A program made the position numbers and the translations under genes. Positions 1 through 8,953 of a stretch of 64,000 nucleotides of DNA are shown here, one piece after another. The notes beneath the pieces were generated by a model. That model had not been told where the DNA came from. It searched no databases and saw only the letters and a program-made list of their open reading frames with translations. The stretch comes from Desulfurellaceae bacterium bin18 (lineage in GTDB: Bacteria; Desulfobacterota; Binatia; Bin18). Numbering within the stretch: the stretch's first letter is position 1; every line of letters begins with the position of its first letter. The stretch is taken from positions 39,211 through 103,210 of the forward strand of contig MPMI01000018.1 of the NCBI GenBank assembly GCA_002238415.1, written 5' to 3'.

Positions 1-368
1 CTTATGCCATGGCCGGTATTACCGACCCACTGAAGGAGATCGATGTTGCCGAGGTGCACGACTGCTTTACCTGGACGGAAATTTCCAACTATGAAGACCT
101 GGGTTTTGTTCAAAAAGGCCAGGGGGCGAAGTTGATTGAAGAAGGACGCACCGCCCTGGAGGGGGATATCCCGGTCAACCCCAGCGGTGGACTCAAGTCG
201 TTTGGCCATCCCATCGGTGCGAGTGGGGTGCGCATGGTGTATGAGATTGTGACCCAACTCAGAGGGGAAGCCGGACCGCGTCAGGTCACAGATCCGAAGC
301 TGGGTCTGGTGCATAATGTGGGTGGTCCTGGGGCCGTATCGTGCGTGGCCGTGCTTAGCCAGCCCTAA
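1..368 (+). CDS. Thiolase-family protein, C-terminal part (5' end outside window)
   Basis: The reading frame is already open at the window edge (codons from base 3), so this is the end of a longer gene and the ATG at base 9 is internal. Motifs of the thiolase/SCP-x C-terminal half are visible: EVHDCF near the start and FGHPIGASG about 70 residues on, the second active-site loop. The same segment is found in the thiolase at 62628, which reads CGHPLGATG there; this copy has Phe in place of the Cys, as SCP-x-like thiolases often do. It would cleave or condense acyl-CoA or act in lipid transfer; the substrate is unknown. The next gene starts 38 bases downstream on the same strand. Confidence 0.9.
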   Translation, partial: YAMAGITDPLKEIDVAEVHDCFTWTEISNYEDLGFVQKGQGAKLIEEGRTALEGDIPVNPSGGLKSFGHPIGASGVRMVYEIVTQLRGEAGPRQVTDPKLGLVHNVGGPGAVSCVAVLSQP

Positions 369-406
369 AGCCGGACTGGGAAGCGAGTAGATAAGTGAGG
401 AGCAGT

Positions 407-1114
407 ATGTCACAGACTTCCATTGTTGATGTCATTTGCCAGCGTGCCCTTGAGATTGCCCCCGAGGTGCCCTGGCTGGTTGAGCCGCTGACTCCGGGGC
501 GGGGCCAGGCATTTATCCTGCAACATATTCTGCGAAACCGGCTGTTCAGTGCGGTCATCCGTCCGTCTTGGATAAGTCGGTGTCCCGACTTGGCCATCGT
601 CCGCAAGACCATTGGACAGATGCGGGAAGAGCTGGTGTTTGATGACGAGATCGCGCAGCCCCATACTACCCTGTTGTGGGAGATGGGCCGCAACGTCGGC
701 TTGACCAATGAAGAAATGGACAATACCCGGGCCGTACCGCTGGTCGATGTTGCGCTGAACGTGTGGGAGAATATTGCCCGCTCAAAACACTGGGTTGCGG
801 GCTGGCTGGCAACTTCGGTGGATGAATTTATGCTGACGGCCATGTCCGGCGAGCATAATTATCGGCCCGAAGCCTGGCAGGCCACCTTTCATCTCAATGA
901 TGAGCAGGTGTTCTTTTTTTCCTACCATACCAAGGCCGACGACGACCATGCCGGTCGCAAGGTCTGGGAGCCCATCGCCCGGCATGTGACCACTGAGGCT
1001 GAGCGTCGAGAAGTCCTGGATGGCATGGAACTGGCGCTGACGGCGGACAAGCTGTTCTACCAGGGTATTTGCGAGTTGGGCGATCATATCGATGCCAATA
1101 AAAATGCCGCCTAG
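407..1114 (+). CDS. TenA/PqqC-like iron-containing redox enzyme (haem-oxygenase-like fold)
   Basis: About 235 residues, helical throughout, with the layout of haem-oxygenase-like diiron oxidases (TenA, PqqC and relatives). A probable metal-binding motif of form HxxxDxxH (HTKADDDH) lies in the last third, and acidic/His residues (EELVFDDE, then QPH) in the first third could supply the other ligands. The ATG at 407 is preferred over the in-frame GTG at 395 because AGGAG at 398-402 sits just before it. It is followed by a ferritin-like gene, so the two may be partner oxidases acting on an acyl-CoA or small-molecule substrate made with the thiolase. The family assignment is from motifs only; the reaction is unknown. 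Confidence 0.7.
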   Translation: MSQTSIVDVICQRALEIAPEVPWLVEPLTPGRGQAFILQHILRNRLFSAVIRPSWISRCPDLAIVRKTIGQMREELVFDDEIAQPHTTLLWEMGRNVGLTNEEMDNTRAVPLVDVALNVWENIARSKHWVAGWLATSVDEFMLTAMSGEHNYRPEAWQATFHLNDEQVFFFSYHTKADDDHAGRKVWEPIARHVTTEAERREVLDGMELALTADKLFYQGICELGDHIDANKNAA

Positions 1115-1148
1115 CGCAGCAGAGCGCATGGGCTGAGGCAGAGTTCGG

Positions 1149-1925
1149 ATGCCGATAGACGAAAATCTCAGACAACTGGTTGATCTTGCCGCTCCTTTGT
1201 GGGCAGGCGAGGAGGAGATTGTCTGGACCTATTTTCAGAGCTCGCAGCGTACGAACGAGTCCGATCTGCTGTGGCTCAAACGGCAGTGTTTCAAGGAGAT
1301 CTGGGGTTCGGGTATCGGCGATAAGAAGAAGGGTCTCTTTCAGGGACCGGTCACCTACCTGGACGATGTCTTTGCCAAGATTGACCGTGGGGTTGACCGC
1401 CATACGGTCCTGGACGTTATCGACGACTTGCGCTCCGAATTCTATCACTACTGTTTGTTTGCCGACATCTACGACTATATCAGCGCCACCAGGCTGAACC
1501 CGCAGCAACTCACCGGCTGGCAGGCGGACGAGACGCTCGCCCGGCTGCGCTACGACTGTAAGGAGCAGCGGGGGCAACTGGGCCACTTTGCTTCGCGCTT
1601 TACCGAGGGCGGGTATTGCAGCATGTTTGTTGCAGGGATGCGGCTGGCGGGCACGGGCGAACTCAACGATCGCATCGCAAAAGCGTGTGAGCAGGTCTAT
1701 AACGACGAAATCGGGCATATGCGCTTAGGCTTTGTCGGGCTGGCGCAGCAGACCCTGTCTGCCGAGGAGTGGGACGCGGTCGCTGACATGGTCCGCACGA
1801 TTCTGATCCAGCGGCTCCATATGCGCAACGAACAATTCGGCTATCCGCTCTCAGATGCTCGCCTGAATGGCATTCAGGCGGGTGATATCGAGCCTATGTC
1901 GTTCGACTACTCCGGTCTTGAGTAG
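1149..1925 (+). CDS. Ferritin-like diiron protein, putative oxidase
   Basis: A protein of 258 residues. Two ExxH motifs typical of carboxylate-bridged diiron sites are visible: EFYH near residue 97 and EIGH near residue 190, with an E-rich helix (KEQRGQLGHF) between them. This spacing fits a ferritin-like four-helix bundle. It starts 34 bases after the preceding haem-oxygenase-like gene on the same strand, so the two are probably co-transcribed. The substrate is unknown; a role in oxidising a thioester-bound or small organic substrate is inference from the neighbourhood. Confidence 0.65.
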   Translation: MPIDENLRQLVDLAAPLWAGEEEIVWTYFQSSQRTNESDLLWLKRQCFKEIWGSGIGDKKKGLFQGPVTYLDDVFAKIDRGVDRHTVLDVIDDLRSEFYHYCLFADIYDYISATRLNPQQLTGWQADETLARLRYDCKEQRGQLGHFASRFTEGGYCSMFVAGMRLAGTGELNDRIAKACEQVYNDEIGHMRLGFVGLAQQTLSAEEWDAVADMVRTILIQRLHMRNEQFGYPLSDARLNGIQAGDIEPMSFDYSGLE

Positions 1926-1966
1926 GAGGTTGGCCTACGCCGGCTTTCACAGCGGATCCAAGAGCC

Positions 1967-2215
1967 ATGCGGAAATCCCGACAAGCGCCCCTCAGAGAAC
2001 CGGCCCGCGCGTGGATATGGGGGACCTTTGTTATCCTGCTGTTTGTGTGTGTGCCGTATGGGTTCGTCGGCAGCTATCAGCCGCTCGTCTTCGGCCTGCC
2101 GCTGTGGTTCCTGGTGACGCTGTTGGGCTCCTTCCTTTTAGGTGGATTCACCATGTATGTGGCGTTCCGGCACTGGCGCCTGGCCGCTGTCATCCTTGAC
2201 GAGGAAACGGACTAA
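1967..2215 (+). CDS. DUF3311-like small membrane protein
   Basis: An 82-residue protein with two hydrophobic segments (about 17-37 and 43-66) separated by a short loop, and a charged C-terminus. Small two-helix DUF3311 proteins commonly precede sodium:solute symporter genes, and such a gene starts 59 bases downstream. It may be an accessory subunit of that transporter. Its stop codon lies inside the left arm of a 15-bp perfect inverted repeat whose right arm reaches the ribosome-binding site of the symporter. Assignment rests on size, topology and position. Confidence 0.7.
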   Translation: MRKSRQAPLREPARAWIWGTFVILLFVCVPYGFVGSYQPLVFGLPLWFLVTLLGSFLLGGFTMYVAFRHWRLAAVILDEETD

Positions 2216-2267
2216 AGAGTAAACGTGTCCAGCATCTCATATATTGGAGGATACGTTTACTCTTTAG
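2212..2267 (+). promoter_or_regulatory. Perfect 15-bp inverted repeat between the DUF3311 and symporter genes
   Basis: CTAAAGAGTAAACGT (2212-2226) is followed after 26 bases by its exact reverse complement (2253-2267). The left arm contains the stop codon of the small membrane protein. The right arm runs into AGAGG (2266-2270), which precedes the symporter ATG at 2275. In RNA this stem would partly hide that ribosome-binding site. There is no T-tract, so an ordinary terminator is unlikely. It could be a translational control hairpin or a binding site for a dimeric regulator. Confidence 0.6.
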
Positions 2268-2274
2268 AGGTCGC

Positions 2275-3831
2275 ATGAGCAGTCCGGCTGAGACTGTCGG
2301 CCTGGGTTTTGGCGCCCTGGTTCTCTTGTCGGTGTACCTGCTGAGCAATCTGCTCATCGGGTTTTTGGCCTATCGATCAGGGGAGACCTGGACGGCCCGC
2401 GACTATTTTCTGGGCGGGAAAACAACCGGCGCGCTGGTTCTGTTCTTCGCCATGCTGGCGACCAAATTCAGCGGCAACACGTTTTTCGGTCTGCCCGGAC
2501 AAGCCTACCGGGTCGGCTTGATGTCGATCCTGCTCGTGCCATTCATGCTGGCGATTGCGGTGGGTTTTCTCTCCTACGCGCCCCGGCTGTATGTCTTGTC
2601 AAAGAAATATGACTACCTGACACCGGCCGATTTCTACGCCGACCGCTTTCAGAGCCGACCCTTGCGCCTCCTCGTCGCCTGCTTCCTGATCCTGTCGGTT
2701 ATCCCCTATCTGATGATTCAGACTACGGGCATGGGCCACGCCTTCGTCGGATTCACCAACGGCCAGTATTCGTTCACCAGCGGAGTCGTCTATATCTCCA
2801 CCGTCATGCTGTCTTATGTGCTGCTGAGTGGTTGGCGCGGCGTTGTCTGGGCCGAGGTGTTACAGGGGAGTCTGCTCCTGGGCTCAATCGTGATTGCCGC
2901 AGTGGTGCTGGTCGCGTCCGAAGGTGGGCTGGCCAATGTCATTCAGCAGGCGGTTCGGGTCGCGCCTGAAAAAGTGGAGGTCGTAAGCTCTTATAGCACG
3001 CTGACACGCTCCTACCTCTTGTACGCAGTGGTTTTTGCGCTGGGGGGCTGCATGTATCCTCAGATCATCCAGAGCGTGTACGCCGCCAAGACTGAGGCTG
3101 ATTTACGGCGTAGCGTCGCTCTGATGATCCCGAACTACATCCTCATCCTGCTGTGCGTCGTGTTAATCGGGCTGGTCGGGGTAGTGCGATTCCACGAGCT
3201 GGGAACCATACAGGCCGACCAGATTCTGGGCCTGCTGCTCGGCCAGCAGGCCCAGAATCTGTACTGGGTCGTCGTGCTGGTCTTTATTGGAGCCGCGGCG
3301 GCTATCATGTCTACCGCGGCGGGCGTCCTGCTCACCCTCTCGTCTATTGTGACGCACGATCTCTACCGGCATTGCTTTCGTCGCGATGCGAGTGAAGACG
3401 AGATTGCCCGTGCCGGGCGGATTTTTACCGTGCTGCTCCTCCTGCTTGTCATGGGGCTCTCGCTCCAGCCCATCACCACCTTGTGGCAGCTCACGATCAT
3501 CAAATTTGAATTTCTGATGCAGCTCTATCTGCCCCTGATCTTGGGCTTGTACTGGCCGCGATTCACGCGCCGGGCGGCCTTTGCCGGGATTCTCGTCGGA
3601 ACCCTGAGCGTGACTGCTATGCTGCTGGTGGGCTGGAAGCAGGTCTTGGTCTTTGACGCTGGCCTGGTCGGCTTTCTGCTCAACGCGGCTGGGTGCGTCA
3701 GTGTTACCCTGCTGACACGACCCAATGCGGACGAACAACGCTGGGTACGGGAACGGTTCTTTTCCCTTTTTGACAGGGCGCGCGCGATCCAAGAAAAATC
3801 AACAAAGCATCCATGTCTCTCCATCACCTAA
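2275..3831 (+). CDS. Sodium:solute symporter family protein (SSS)
   Basis: A 518-residue, very hydrophobic protein with about 13 predicted membrane helices, in the usual size range of SSS carriers. The N-terminal RDYFLGGK and the following KFSGNTF resemble the conserved first part of the SSS fold. It would import a small organic solute with sodium across the inner membrane; the substrate cannot be read from sequence. It forms a pair with the DUF3311 protein just upstream. The C-terminal end after the last helix is short and basic. Confidence 0.88.
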   Translation: MSSPAETVGLGFGALVLLSVYLLSNLLIGFLAYRSGETWTARDYFLGGKTTGALVLFFAMLATKFSGNTFFGLPGQAYRVGLMSILLVPFMLAIAVGFLSYAPRLYVLSKKYDYLTPADFYADRFQSRPLRLLVACFLILSVIPYLMIQTTGMGHAFVGFTNGQYSFTSGVVYISTVMLSYVLLSGWRGVVWAEVLQGSLLLGSIVIAAVVLVASEGGLANVIQQAVRVAPEKVEVVSSYSTLTRSYLLYAVVFALGGCMYPQIIQSVYAAKTEADLRRSVALMIPNYILILLCVVLIGLVGVVRFHELGTIQADQILGLLLGQQAQNLYWVVVLVFIGAAAAIMSTAAGVLLTLSSIVTHDLYRHCFRRDASEDEIARAGRIFTVLLLLLVMGLSLQPITTLWQLTIIKFEFLMQLYLPLILGLYWPRFTRRAAFAGILVGTLSVTAMLLVGWKQVLVFDAGLVGFLLNAAGCVSVTLLTRPNADEQRWVRERFFSLFDRARAIQEKSTKHPCLSIT

Positions 3832-3872
3832 GCTAATGACACCGGCCGCATAAAGCGAACACACTGCAAACC

Positions 3873-4931
3873 ATGGAATTCGGCCTGCAATTTTTTCCTG
3901 ACGTCAGTCCGGCCCAGCGCTCTGGAGAAGAGTATTGGGCCGATGCGCTCTACCTCAGCCAATTAGGTGAAGAGCTGGGTTTCACATCTATTCGGACAGT
4001 CGAACATTATTTCCACCCATACGGAGGATACAGTCCCAACCCCCTGTTGTTCCTGGCTGCGGTGGCCATGATGACCGCTAAAGTCCGGCTGATTACTGGC
4101 GCGGTCTTACCGGCGTTTAATCATCCGCTCAAACTGGCAGGTGAAATCGGAATGCTGGATGCGATCTCACATGGCCGCTTAGAAGTCGGATTTGCCCGGG
4201 CGTTTCTCCCGCATGAATTTGAGCGTTTTGGGGTCACGCCAGACGAAAGCAATGCGCGGTTTGAAGAAGGGATTGCACTTGTTCGGCGTCTGCTTGAGGA
4301 AGAACATGTGTCTGCTGAGGGACGATTTCACCAATTCAGAGATGTGACCTCTTTACCCCGTCCGACCCAAACTCCACGTCCTCCGTTTTGGCTTGCTGCA
4401 TTGGCGACATCCTCTAGCTTTGAGCGTGCCGGACGGCTGGGCTACGATGTGATGGCTATTCCCCTAGCCGGTGGCCAAATGGCCGACCTGATCGGCTGTT
4501 ATCGTGAAGCACGCCGACAGGCTGGCCACACCGGGCCAGGCCGTGTCATGCTCGCCTTTCATATGTTGTGTGCTGCCAGTGAGGAGCAAGCGATCAACAT
4601 AGCCCGCGGTCCTTTGAATGCGTATCTCCAATCTCTGGTGGACGGTGCATCGGGCTGGTTGGCAGGTCCATCATCTGCGGACTACCCCAACTATGACAAG
4701 ATTATTGCCGTGCTGTCCAAGGAAACCTTTGAAACGCAATGTGAGAAGGGCGCAGCCTGGATAGGCACGCCTGACGCCGTCAGCCAGCAGATCAAAGACT
4801 ATTACTCCAGTGTGGGTGGTTTTGATATTGCCTCGATGCAGGTGAATTTTAATGTATTGGGGCGGGTAGAGGCCGAAGCGTCCATGCGTTTATTTGCCGC
4901 CCAGGTCTTGCCTCAATTCACGCACCAGTAA
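3873..4931 (+). CDS. LLM-class flavin-dependent monooxygenase (luciferase-like)
   Basis: A 352-residue TIM-barrel flavoenzyme of the bacterial luciferase superfamily. It starts MEFGLQFF and has the typical TVEHYF and GRLEVGFARA segments, the second near residue 105 being a common flavin-phosphate region. Such enzymes use FMNH2 and oxygen, or F420, to oxidise small organic substrates. It is one of four LLM enzymes in this window. It stands between a symporter and a MaoC dehydratase, which suggests catabolism of an imported compound. The specific reaction is unknown. Confidence 0.85.
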   Translation: MEFGLQFFPDVSPAQRSGEEYWADALYLSQLGEELGFTSIRTVEHYFHPYGGYSPNPLLFLAAVAMMTAKVRLITGAVLPAFNHPLKLAGEIGMLDAISHGRLEVGFARAFLPHEFERFGVTPDESNARFEEGIALVRRLLEEEHVSAEGRFHQFRDVTSLPRPTQTPRPPFWLAALATSSSFERAGRLGYDVMAIPLAGGQMADLIGCYREARRQAGHTGPGRVMLAFHMLCAASEEQAINIARGPLNAYLQSLVDGASGWLAGPSSADYPNYDKIIAVLSKETFETQCEKGAAWIGTPDAVSQQIKDYYSSVGGFDIASMQVNFNVLGRVEAEASMRLFAAQVLPQFTHQ

Positions 4932-5044
4932 CGTACCGAAAGCAAAGCAGGAGAACCCCGGCTTGCACTCATGCTGCAAATCCCACATGGTGATGGCAAA
5001 ATAATCTAGCTCAATTGCTATTATACACAGGAGAAAGAGCGTCC

Positions 5045-6181
5045 ATGTCAGCCCAAGAACCCCGCTTTGCCATTATCACCGATGAAGCCCTGGATTCCTT
5101 GCGCAAGCTTATTGGTGTCCCTATCGAGGATACCCTGGAGCCGTGGTGCTATGAGGCCACGCGCGACAATATCCGCCATTATGCGCACGGCATAGGGGAC
5201 GATAATCCCCTGTGGTGCGACCCGGACTATGCCGCCACAACCCACTACGGCACGATTACCGCCCCGCCGTCGTTTGTCTTTCCGCTCAATCGGGTCTTGA
5301 GCGGATATGTGGGTGGACTGCCGGGCATTCACGCCATGTGGGCCGGCGCGGATTTGACCTGGCATAAGCCCATATTTCGCAATGATGCCTTTACGACCAG
5401 AGCCTACTTAAAAGACCTGGTCGAGCACGAGACGCGCTTTGCCGGTCGCGCGATTCAGCAAATCTATCACGTCGATTATTATAACCAGGATAACGAGTTG
5501 GTGATCGCAGGCGATAGCTGGTGTTTTCGGACCGAGCGTGACACCGCTCGGGAGCGCGGCACAAAATACACCGAGGTCAAACAGCAAGCGCCGGTCATTT
5601 ATAGCCGCGAGCAAATCGCCGAGATCTTCGCCCAGTACGCGCAGGAAGAAGTGCGCGGAGCAACGCCGCGTTATATCGACGAGGTCAGCGTTGGCGACAG
5701 CCTGCCGACCATGGTCAAGGGACCGATGACGGTCACCGGCTTTATCGCCTACGCCCAGGGCTGGGGCGGGCTGTATATCCGGGCCAACCGCCTGGCCTGG
5801 AAGCAACTCCACAAACATCCTGGGCTGGGCATTCCTGACCGCTTTGGCATTCCCGACGTGCCCGAGCGCGTCCACTGGGATACCGACCTGGCCCAACGGG
5901 TCGGCACGCCCGAAGCCTACGACTACGGCCCGGAGCGTACCTCGTGGATGACCCACCATCTGACCGACTGGATGGGCGACCGGGGCTTTCTACGCCAGAT
6001 TTCCGTCAAGATACGGCGTCACAATCCGGTCGGCGATACGCTCTTTATCAACGGTGAGGTGACTCGGATTTTCGAGCAAGACGGCCAGCACTGCGTCGAG
6101 GTACAGCAAAACGCCAAAAACCAGGACGGCGAACTGTCCGTGCTCAGCACGGGCGTGGTGCGCTTGCCGTCCCGGATCTGA
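5045..6181 (+). CDS. MaoC-type acyl dehydratase (double hot-dog, FAS1-like N-terminal domain)
   Basis: About 378 residues from the ATG at 5045, which is preceded by AGGAG at 5029-5033; an in-frame TTG at 5015 lacks such a site. The N-terminal half carries a hot-dog-type segment (HYGTITAPPSFV) and the second half a MaoC-like region (RHNPVGDTLFINGEV), the arrangement of two-domain enoyl-CoA hydratases and mesaconyl-CoA hydratase relatives. It would hydrate or dehydrate an acyl-CoA in the cytoplasm. It runs convergently into the EthD gene, with a small hairpin between them. Confidence 0.8.
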   Translation: MSAQEPRFAIITDEALDSLRKLIGVPIEDTLEPWCYEATRDNIRHYAHGIGDDNPLWCDPDYAATTHYGTITAPPSFVFPLNRVLSGYVGGLPGIHAMWAGADLTWHKPIFRNDAFTTRAYLKDLVEHETRFAGRAIQQIYHVDYYNQDNELVIAGDSWCFRTERDTARERGTKYTEVKQQAPVIYSREQIAEIFAQYAQEEVRGATPRYIDEVSVGDSLPTMVKGPMTVTGFIAYAQGWGGLYIRANRLAWKQLHKHPGLGIPDRFGIPDVPERVHWDTDLAQRVGTPEAYDYGPERTSWMTHHLTDWMGDRGFLRQISVKIRRHNPVGDTLFINGEVTRIFEQDGQHCVEVQQNAKNQDGELSVLSTGVVRLPSRI

Positions 6182-6229
6182 GGCCCGTGGGGATGGAGAC
6201 TCAATCTGGGAGTGCAGGTACTATCCTGT

Positions 6230-6251
6230 TGTAGCGCAGAGGGACGCTACA
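6230..6251. terminator. Hairpin between convergent genes, possible bidirectional terminator
   Basis: TGTAGCG (6230-6236) and CGCTACA (6245-6251) pair over 7 bp with an 8-base loop, just after the dehydratase and overlapping the stop codon of the convergent EthD gene. There is no good T-tract, so termination is only a possibility suggested by its position. Confidence 0.35.
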
Positions 6252-6921
6252 CAATCCGGTATTCTTCGGTAATCAGAGTGAACGTTGATGTTGGGTCAAC
6301 GAACTTTGCACCGTCCGGCTGGGCCTGATCTTTGTACGCCGAAGATGTCAGAGCAAAATTCAGATCGCCCAAGGTCTCAAACCATAGCTCGGCCACCCCA
6401 TCGTACTGCGGCTCGCCCTGCTCATACGCCGAAGGCAGGGCGTGGCACTGGACATAGCGCTGTAGACCAGGCAGGGCGAGTGCCAGTGGGCCGTGCACGT
6501 CTTTCCAGTAGCGGAAGAACTCATCCCGGTCCCAGTCGGGCTTCCGTTTGATGAAAGACAGCCGTTTGATCCGTGGCTCGGGGCTGGTATGCTCCTCTCC
6601 CTCGCGCAGCACTTGGTCTGTGGTGACGAGTCGCACCACGTTTTTGACATCCGCAAAATTCGGCTCATCCGCGTACGCGCCTTCACGATATTCCTTGCTC
6701 CGAAAGGCGGCTGTGATGGCTTCCTCGCTGTCCATCCAGATTTCCACCACACCGTCATAGGCTTGGCGCCGGCTTACCACGGATGAACTGTGGTTTTGGA
6801 CATAGCCGCGCAGGCCGGGCATCTGTTTGGCGAGTGGAGCGTGCACCTCGCGCCAGTGGCGTGAGAAGTCCGCCAGACTGAGACCATCTTTCCGCTGAAA
6901 GGCAATGAGTAAGTGGGCCAT
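6247..6921 (-). CDS. Tandem EthD-domain protein
   Basis: About 224 residues made of two copies of the EthD dimeric alpha/beta-barrel domain. Repeat 1 has FSRHWREVHAPLA near residue 20 and repeat 2 has FFRYWKDVHGPLA near residue 135, each followed by a Y-(V/M)-Q-x-H segment. EthD-type proteins accompany oxidative degradation of ethers and other compounds, but their exact role is often unknown. The ATG at 6921 is chosen because GAGGAGG lies 9 bases before it; the ATG at 6930 would abut that site. Confidence 0.85.
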   Translation of the reverse strand: MAHLLIAFQRKDGLSLADFSRHWREVHAPLAKQMPGLRGYVQNHSSSVVSRRQAYDGVVEIWMDSEEAITAAFRSKEYREGAYADEPNFADVKNVVRLVTTDQVLREGEEHTSPEPRIKRLSFIKRKPDWDRDEFFRYWKDVHGPLALALPGLQRYVQCHALPSAYEQGEPQYDGVAELWFETLGDLNFALTSSAYKDQAQPDGAKFVDPTSTFTLITEEYRIV

Positions 6922-7031
6922 TGTGTCCATCCTCCTCGCGGTAGGGAGGGTATGATTTTTTCACAGCCTGAGCAAGCTCGAATCGGTTGCGCCGATGTGC
7001 CTACGGGAGAGTGGCGGGACATGGAAAAGGG

Positions 7032-7931
7032 TCAGAACGACTCTGCCTCGACGTCCTGAATGAATTGCACCACGTCCCGAAAATACGCCTCCTGATCGTC
7101 ATACATGGCGCAATGGCTGCCGTTTTCACATATGGACACGCGTGAGTTGGGGATCAACTCGCCCATGCGTTCAATCTCGGACACGCGCATGGTGTCGAAG
7201 CGCGCGCCGGAGACCAAGGTCGGACACTGAATCCGGTGCAGATCTTCCCATCGGTCCCAGTCCTTGAAGGTGCCGGTCACAACAAATTCGTTCGGGCCCT
7301 GCATGGTGTTATAGACCGGCTTGGCCAGGTTGCGAAACATGCGCACCAGCGGTTCCGGCCAGGGATCGAGCCGGCACAGATGCTGCCGGTACACATGGGT
7401 GAACAGGGCCTCCTCGTATTCCGGAGCGTCATAGTCTTCGGTCGCCTCATATTTTTCGAGAACACGCAGGACCTCGGGCGGCTGCTGGGCGCGTAACTCG
7501 TTGATATACGCGACATAGGCCGGAATACTGGCGGTCATATTGGAGAGGATGAGTCCCTTGATGTGCTGCTGATAGGCTAGGGCGTACTCCATACCGAGCA
7601 GCCCGCCCCAGGAATGGCCGAGCAGATAGAAGTGCTCAAGCCCAAGCGCAAGCCGGACCTGCTCGACTTCTTCCCGAAAACGCTCTACCGTCCACAGGCT
7701 GGTATCGTCCGGCTGGTCGGAATAGGCCGAGCCGAGCTGGTCGTAGTAAATAATCTGAATATCATGCTGCGGCAGGAAGTCTTCAAAACACTCAAAATAC
7801 TCATGCGTGCAGCCGGGCCCGCCGTGCAGGGTGAGCAGGGGAATCGATCCGGAGCCAAGGCGCTTGGTCCAGACGGTGTATTTGCCATCAATCGGGATCA
7901 TCTCAACCCCACCGGTTTTGACATTTTGCAT
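7032..7931 (-). CDS. Alpha/beta hydrolase, proline iminopeptidase-like (peptidase family S33)
   Basis: About 299 residues from the ATG at 7931, whose N-terminus matches the family better than longer in-frame starts. The oxyanion loop HGGPG near residue 40, the nucleophile elbow GHSWGG near residue 106 and a late His (GSHCAMYDD) give the Ser-Asp-His triad of proline iminopeptidase and tricorn-interacting factor F1. Relatives also include amidases and hydrolases in xenobiotic pathways, so peptide cleavage is not certain. It is divergent from the glutathione transferase at 8137. Confidence 0.85.
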   Translation of the reverse strand: MQNVKTGGVEMIPIDGKYTVWTKRLGSGSIPLLTLHGGPGCTHEYFECFEDFLPQHDIQIIYYDQLGSAYSDQPDDTSLWTVERFREEVEQVRLALGLEHFYLLGHSWGGLLGMEYALAYQQHIKGLILSNMTASIPAYVAYINELRAQQPPEVLRVLEKYEATEDYDAPEYEEALFTHVYRQHLCRLDPWPEPLVRMFRNLAKPVYNTMQGPNEFVVTGTFKDWDRWEDLHRIQCPTLVSGARFDTMRVSEIERMGELIPNSRVSICENGSHCAMYDDQEAYFRDVVQFIQDVEAESF

Positions 7932-8136
7932 AGTCTTTTTCCCCTTGATTGTGTGGTGTGCCTGCCTGGTCTCCCGTATACCATTGCTCGGCCTGGCCTG
8001 ACCAGAGCGCCCCGCGTTTCCCCCTTGACTCTCCTCGGGCTTCAGGATTAGGGGAGCAGACGCCAACCCGGAGCCGTTCAACGCAAACCCGGCCCTGAGA
8101 CCCCTGAAATGCACACGACAACCAAGGAGGAAAAGC

Positions 8137-8811
8137 ATGATTACGCTCTATACCTCACCAACTCCGAACGGCTGGAAAGCGTCCATTACCCTCGAAGAAA
8201 TGGGCCTCGATTACACGGTCAAGGCGATAGACCTGGCCAAGGGTGAACAAAAAGAAGACTGGTATGTCGCCCTCAACCCCAACGGCCGTATTCCGACCAT
8301 CGTCGATCATGACAACACTGACTTCTCGGTCTTTGAGACCGGCGCGATCATGGTGTATCTGGCCGAGAAAACCGGCCTGCTCATGCCGCAAGACGAAAAA
8401 GGGCGCTCGCTGGTCATGCAATGGCTGATGTTCCAGATGGGTGGTATCGGGCCGATGATGGGTCAGGCCAATGTGTTTTACCGGTACGCGCCTGAGAAAA
8501 TTCCGTTTGCGATTGAGCGCTACCAGCGGGAAGGGCGACGACTCTTCGAGGTGCTGGACACGCGACTCAAAGAGCACGAATACCTGGCCGGCGAGTACTC
8601 GATCGCCGACATTGCCCACTGGAGTTGGGTGCATACCTATACCTGGTCGGGCATTAACGCCGACGGCCTCGTCCATCTCAAACGTTGGCGCGATGCGCTC
8701 CGGGCACGTCCGGCAGTCCAAAGAGGCCGGGCTGTGCCAGAGCTCCTTGATCTCGAAAAAGAGGAAAATAAAGACACGTTTATTCAGGGCGCGCAGAAGA
8801 TGCTGTCCTGA
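8137..8811 (+). CDS. Glutathione S-transferase family protein
   Basis: A 224-residue protein with an N-terminal thioredoxin-like domain beginning [13 protein letters not shown], the glutathione-site motif [11 protein letters not shown] near residue 70, and an all-helical C-terminal half (residues ~90-215). The length is usual for the family, and the pattern resembles the Nu/YfcG-YghU branch of bacterial transferases. AAGGAGG precedes the ATG. It would conjugate glutathione to, or act as a disulfide reductase on, electrophiles in the cytoplasm, which fits the surrounding catabolic genes. Confidence 0.88.
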   Translation: MITLYTSPTPNGWKASITLEEMGLDYTVKAIDLAKGEQKEDWYVALNPNGRIPTIVDHDNTDFSVFETGAIMVYLAEKTGLLMPQDEKGRSLVMQWLMFQMGGIGPMMGQANVFYRYAPEKIPFAIERYQREGRRLFEVLDTRLKEHEYLAGEYSIADIAHWSWVHTYTWSGINADGLVHLKRWRDALRARPAVQRGRAVPELLDLEKEENKDTFIQGAQKMLS

Positions 8812-8953
8812 GGTATGACTCGGCATCAGACGGCCCTCCAGCGTCAAATCGCTGAAAATGAGAAACCTCTAATCTTGGTCTCATCTTCCTCTCATATGCA
8901 GTTGCCATACTGAACGTCAAAGAACACAGCAATCTCATACGAGGAGGAGTACG

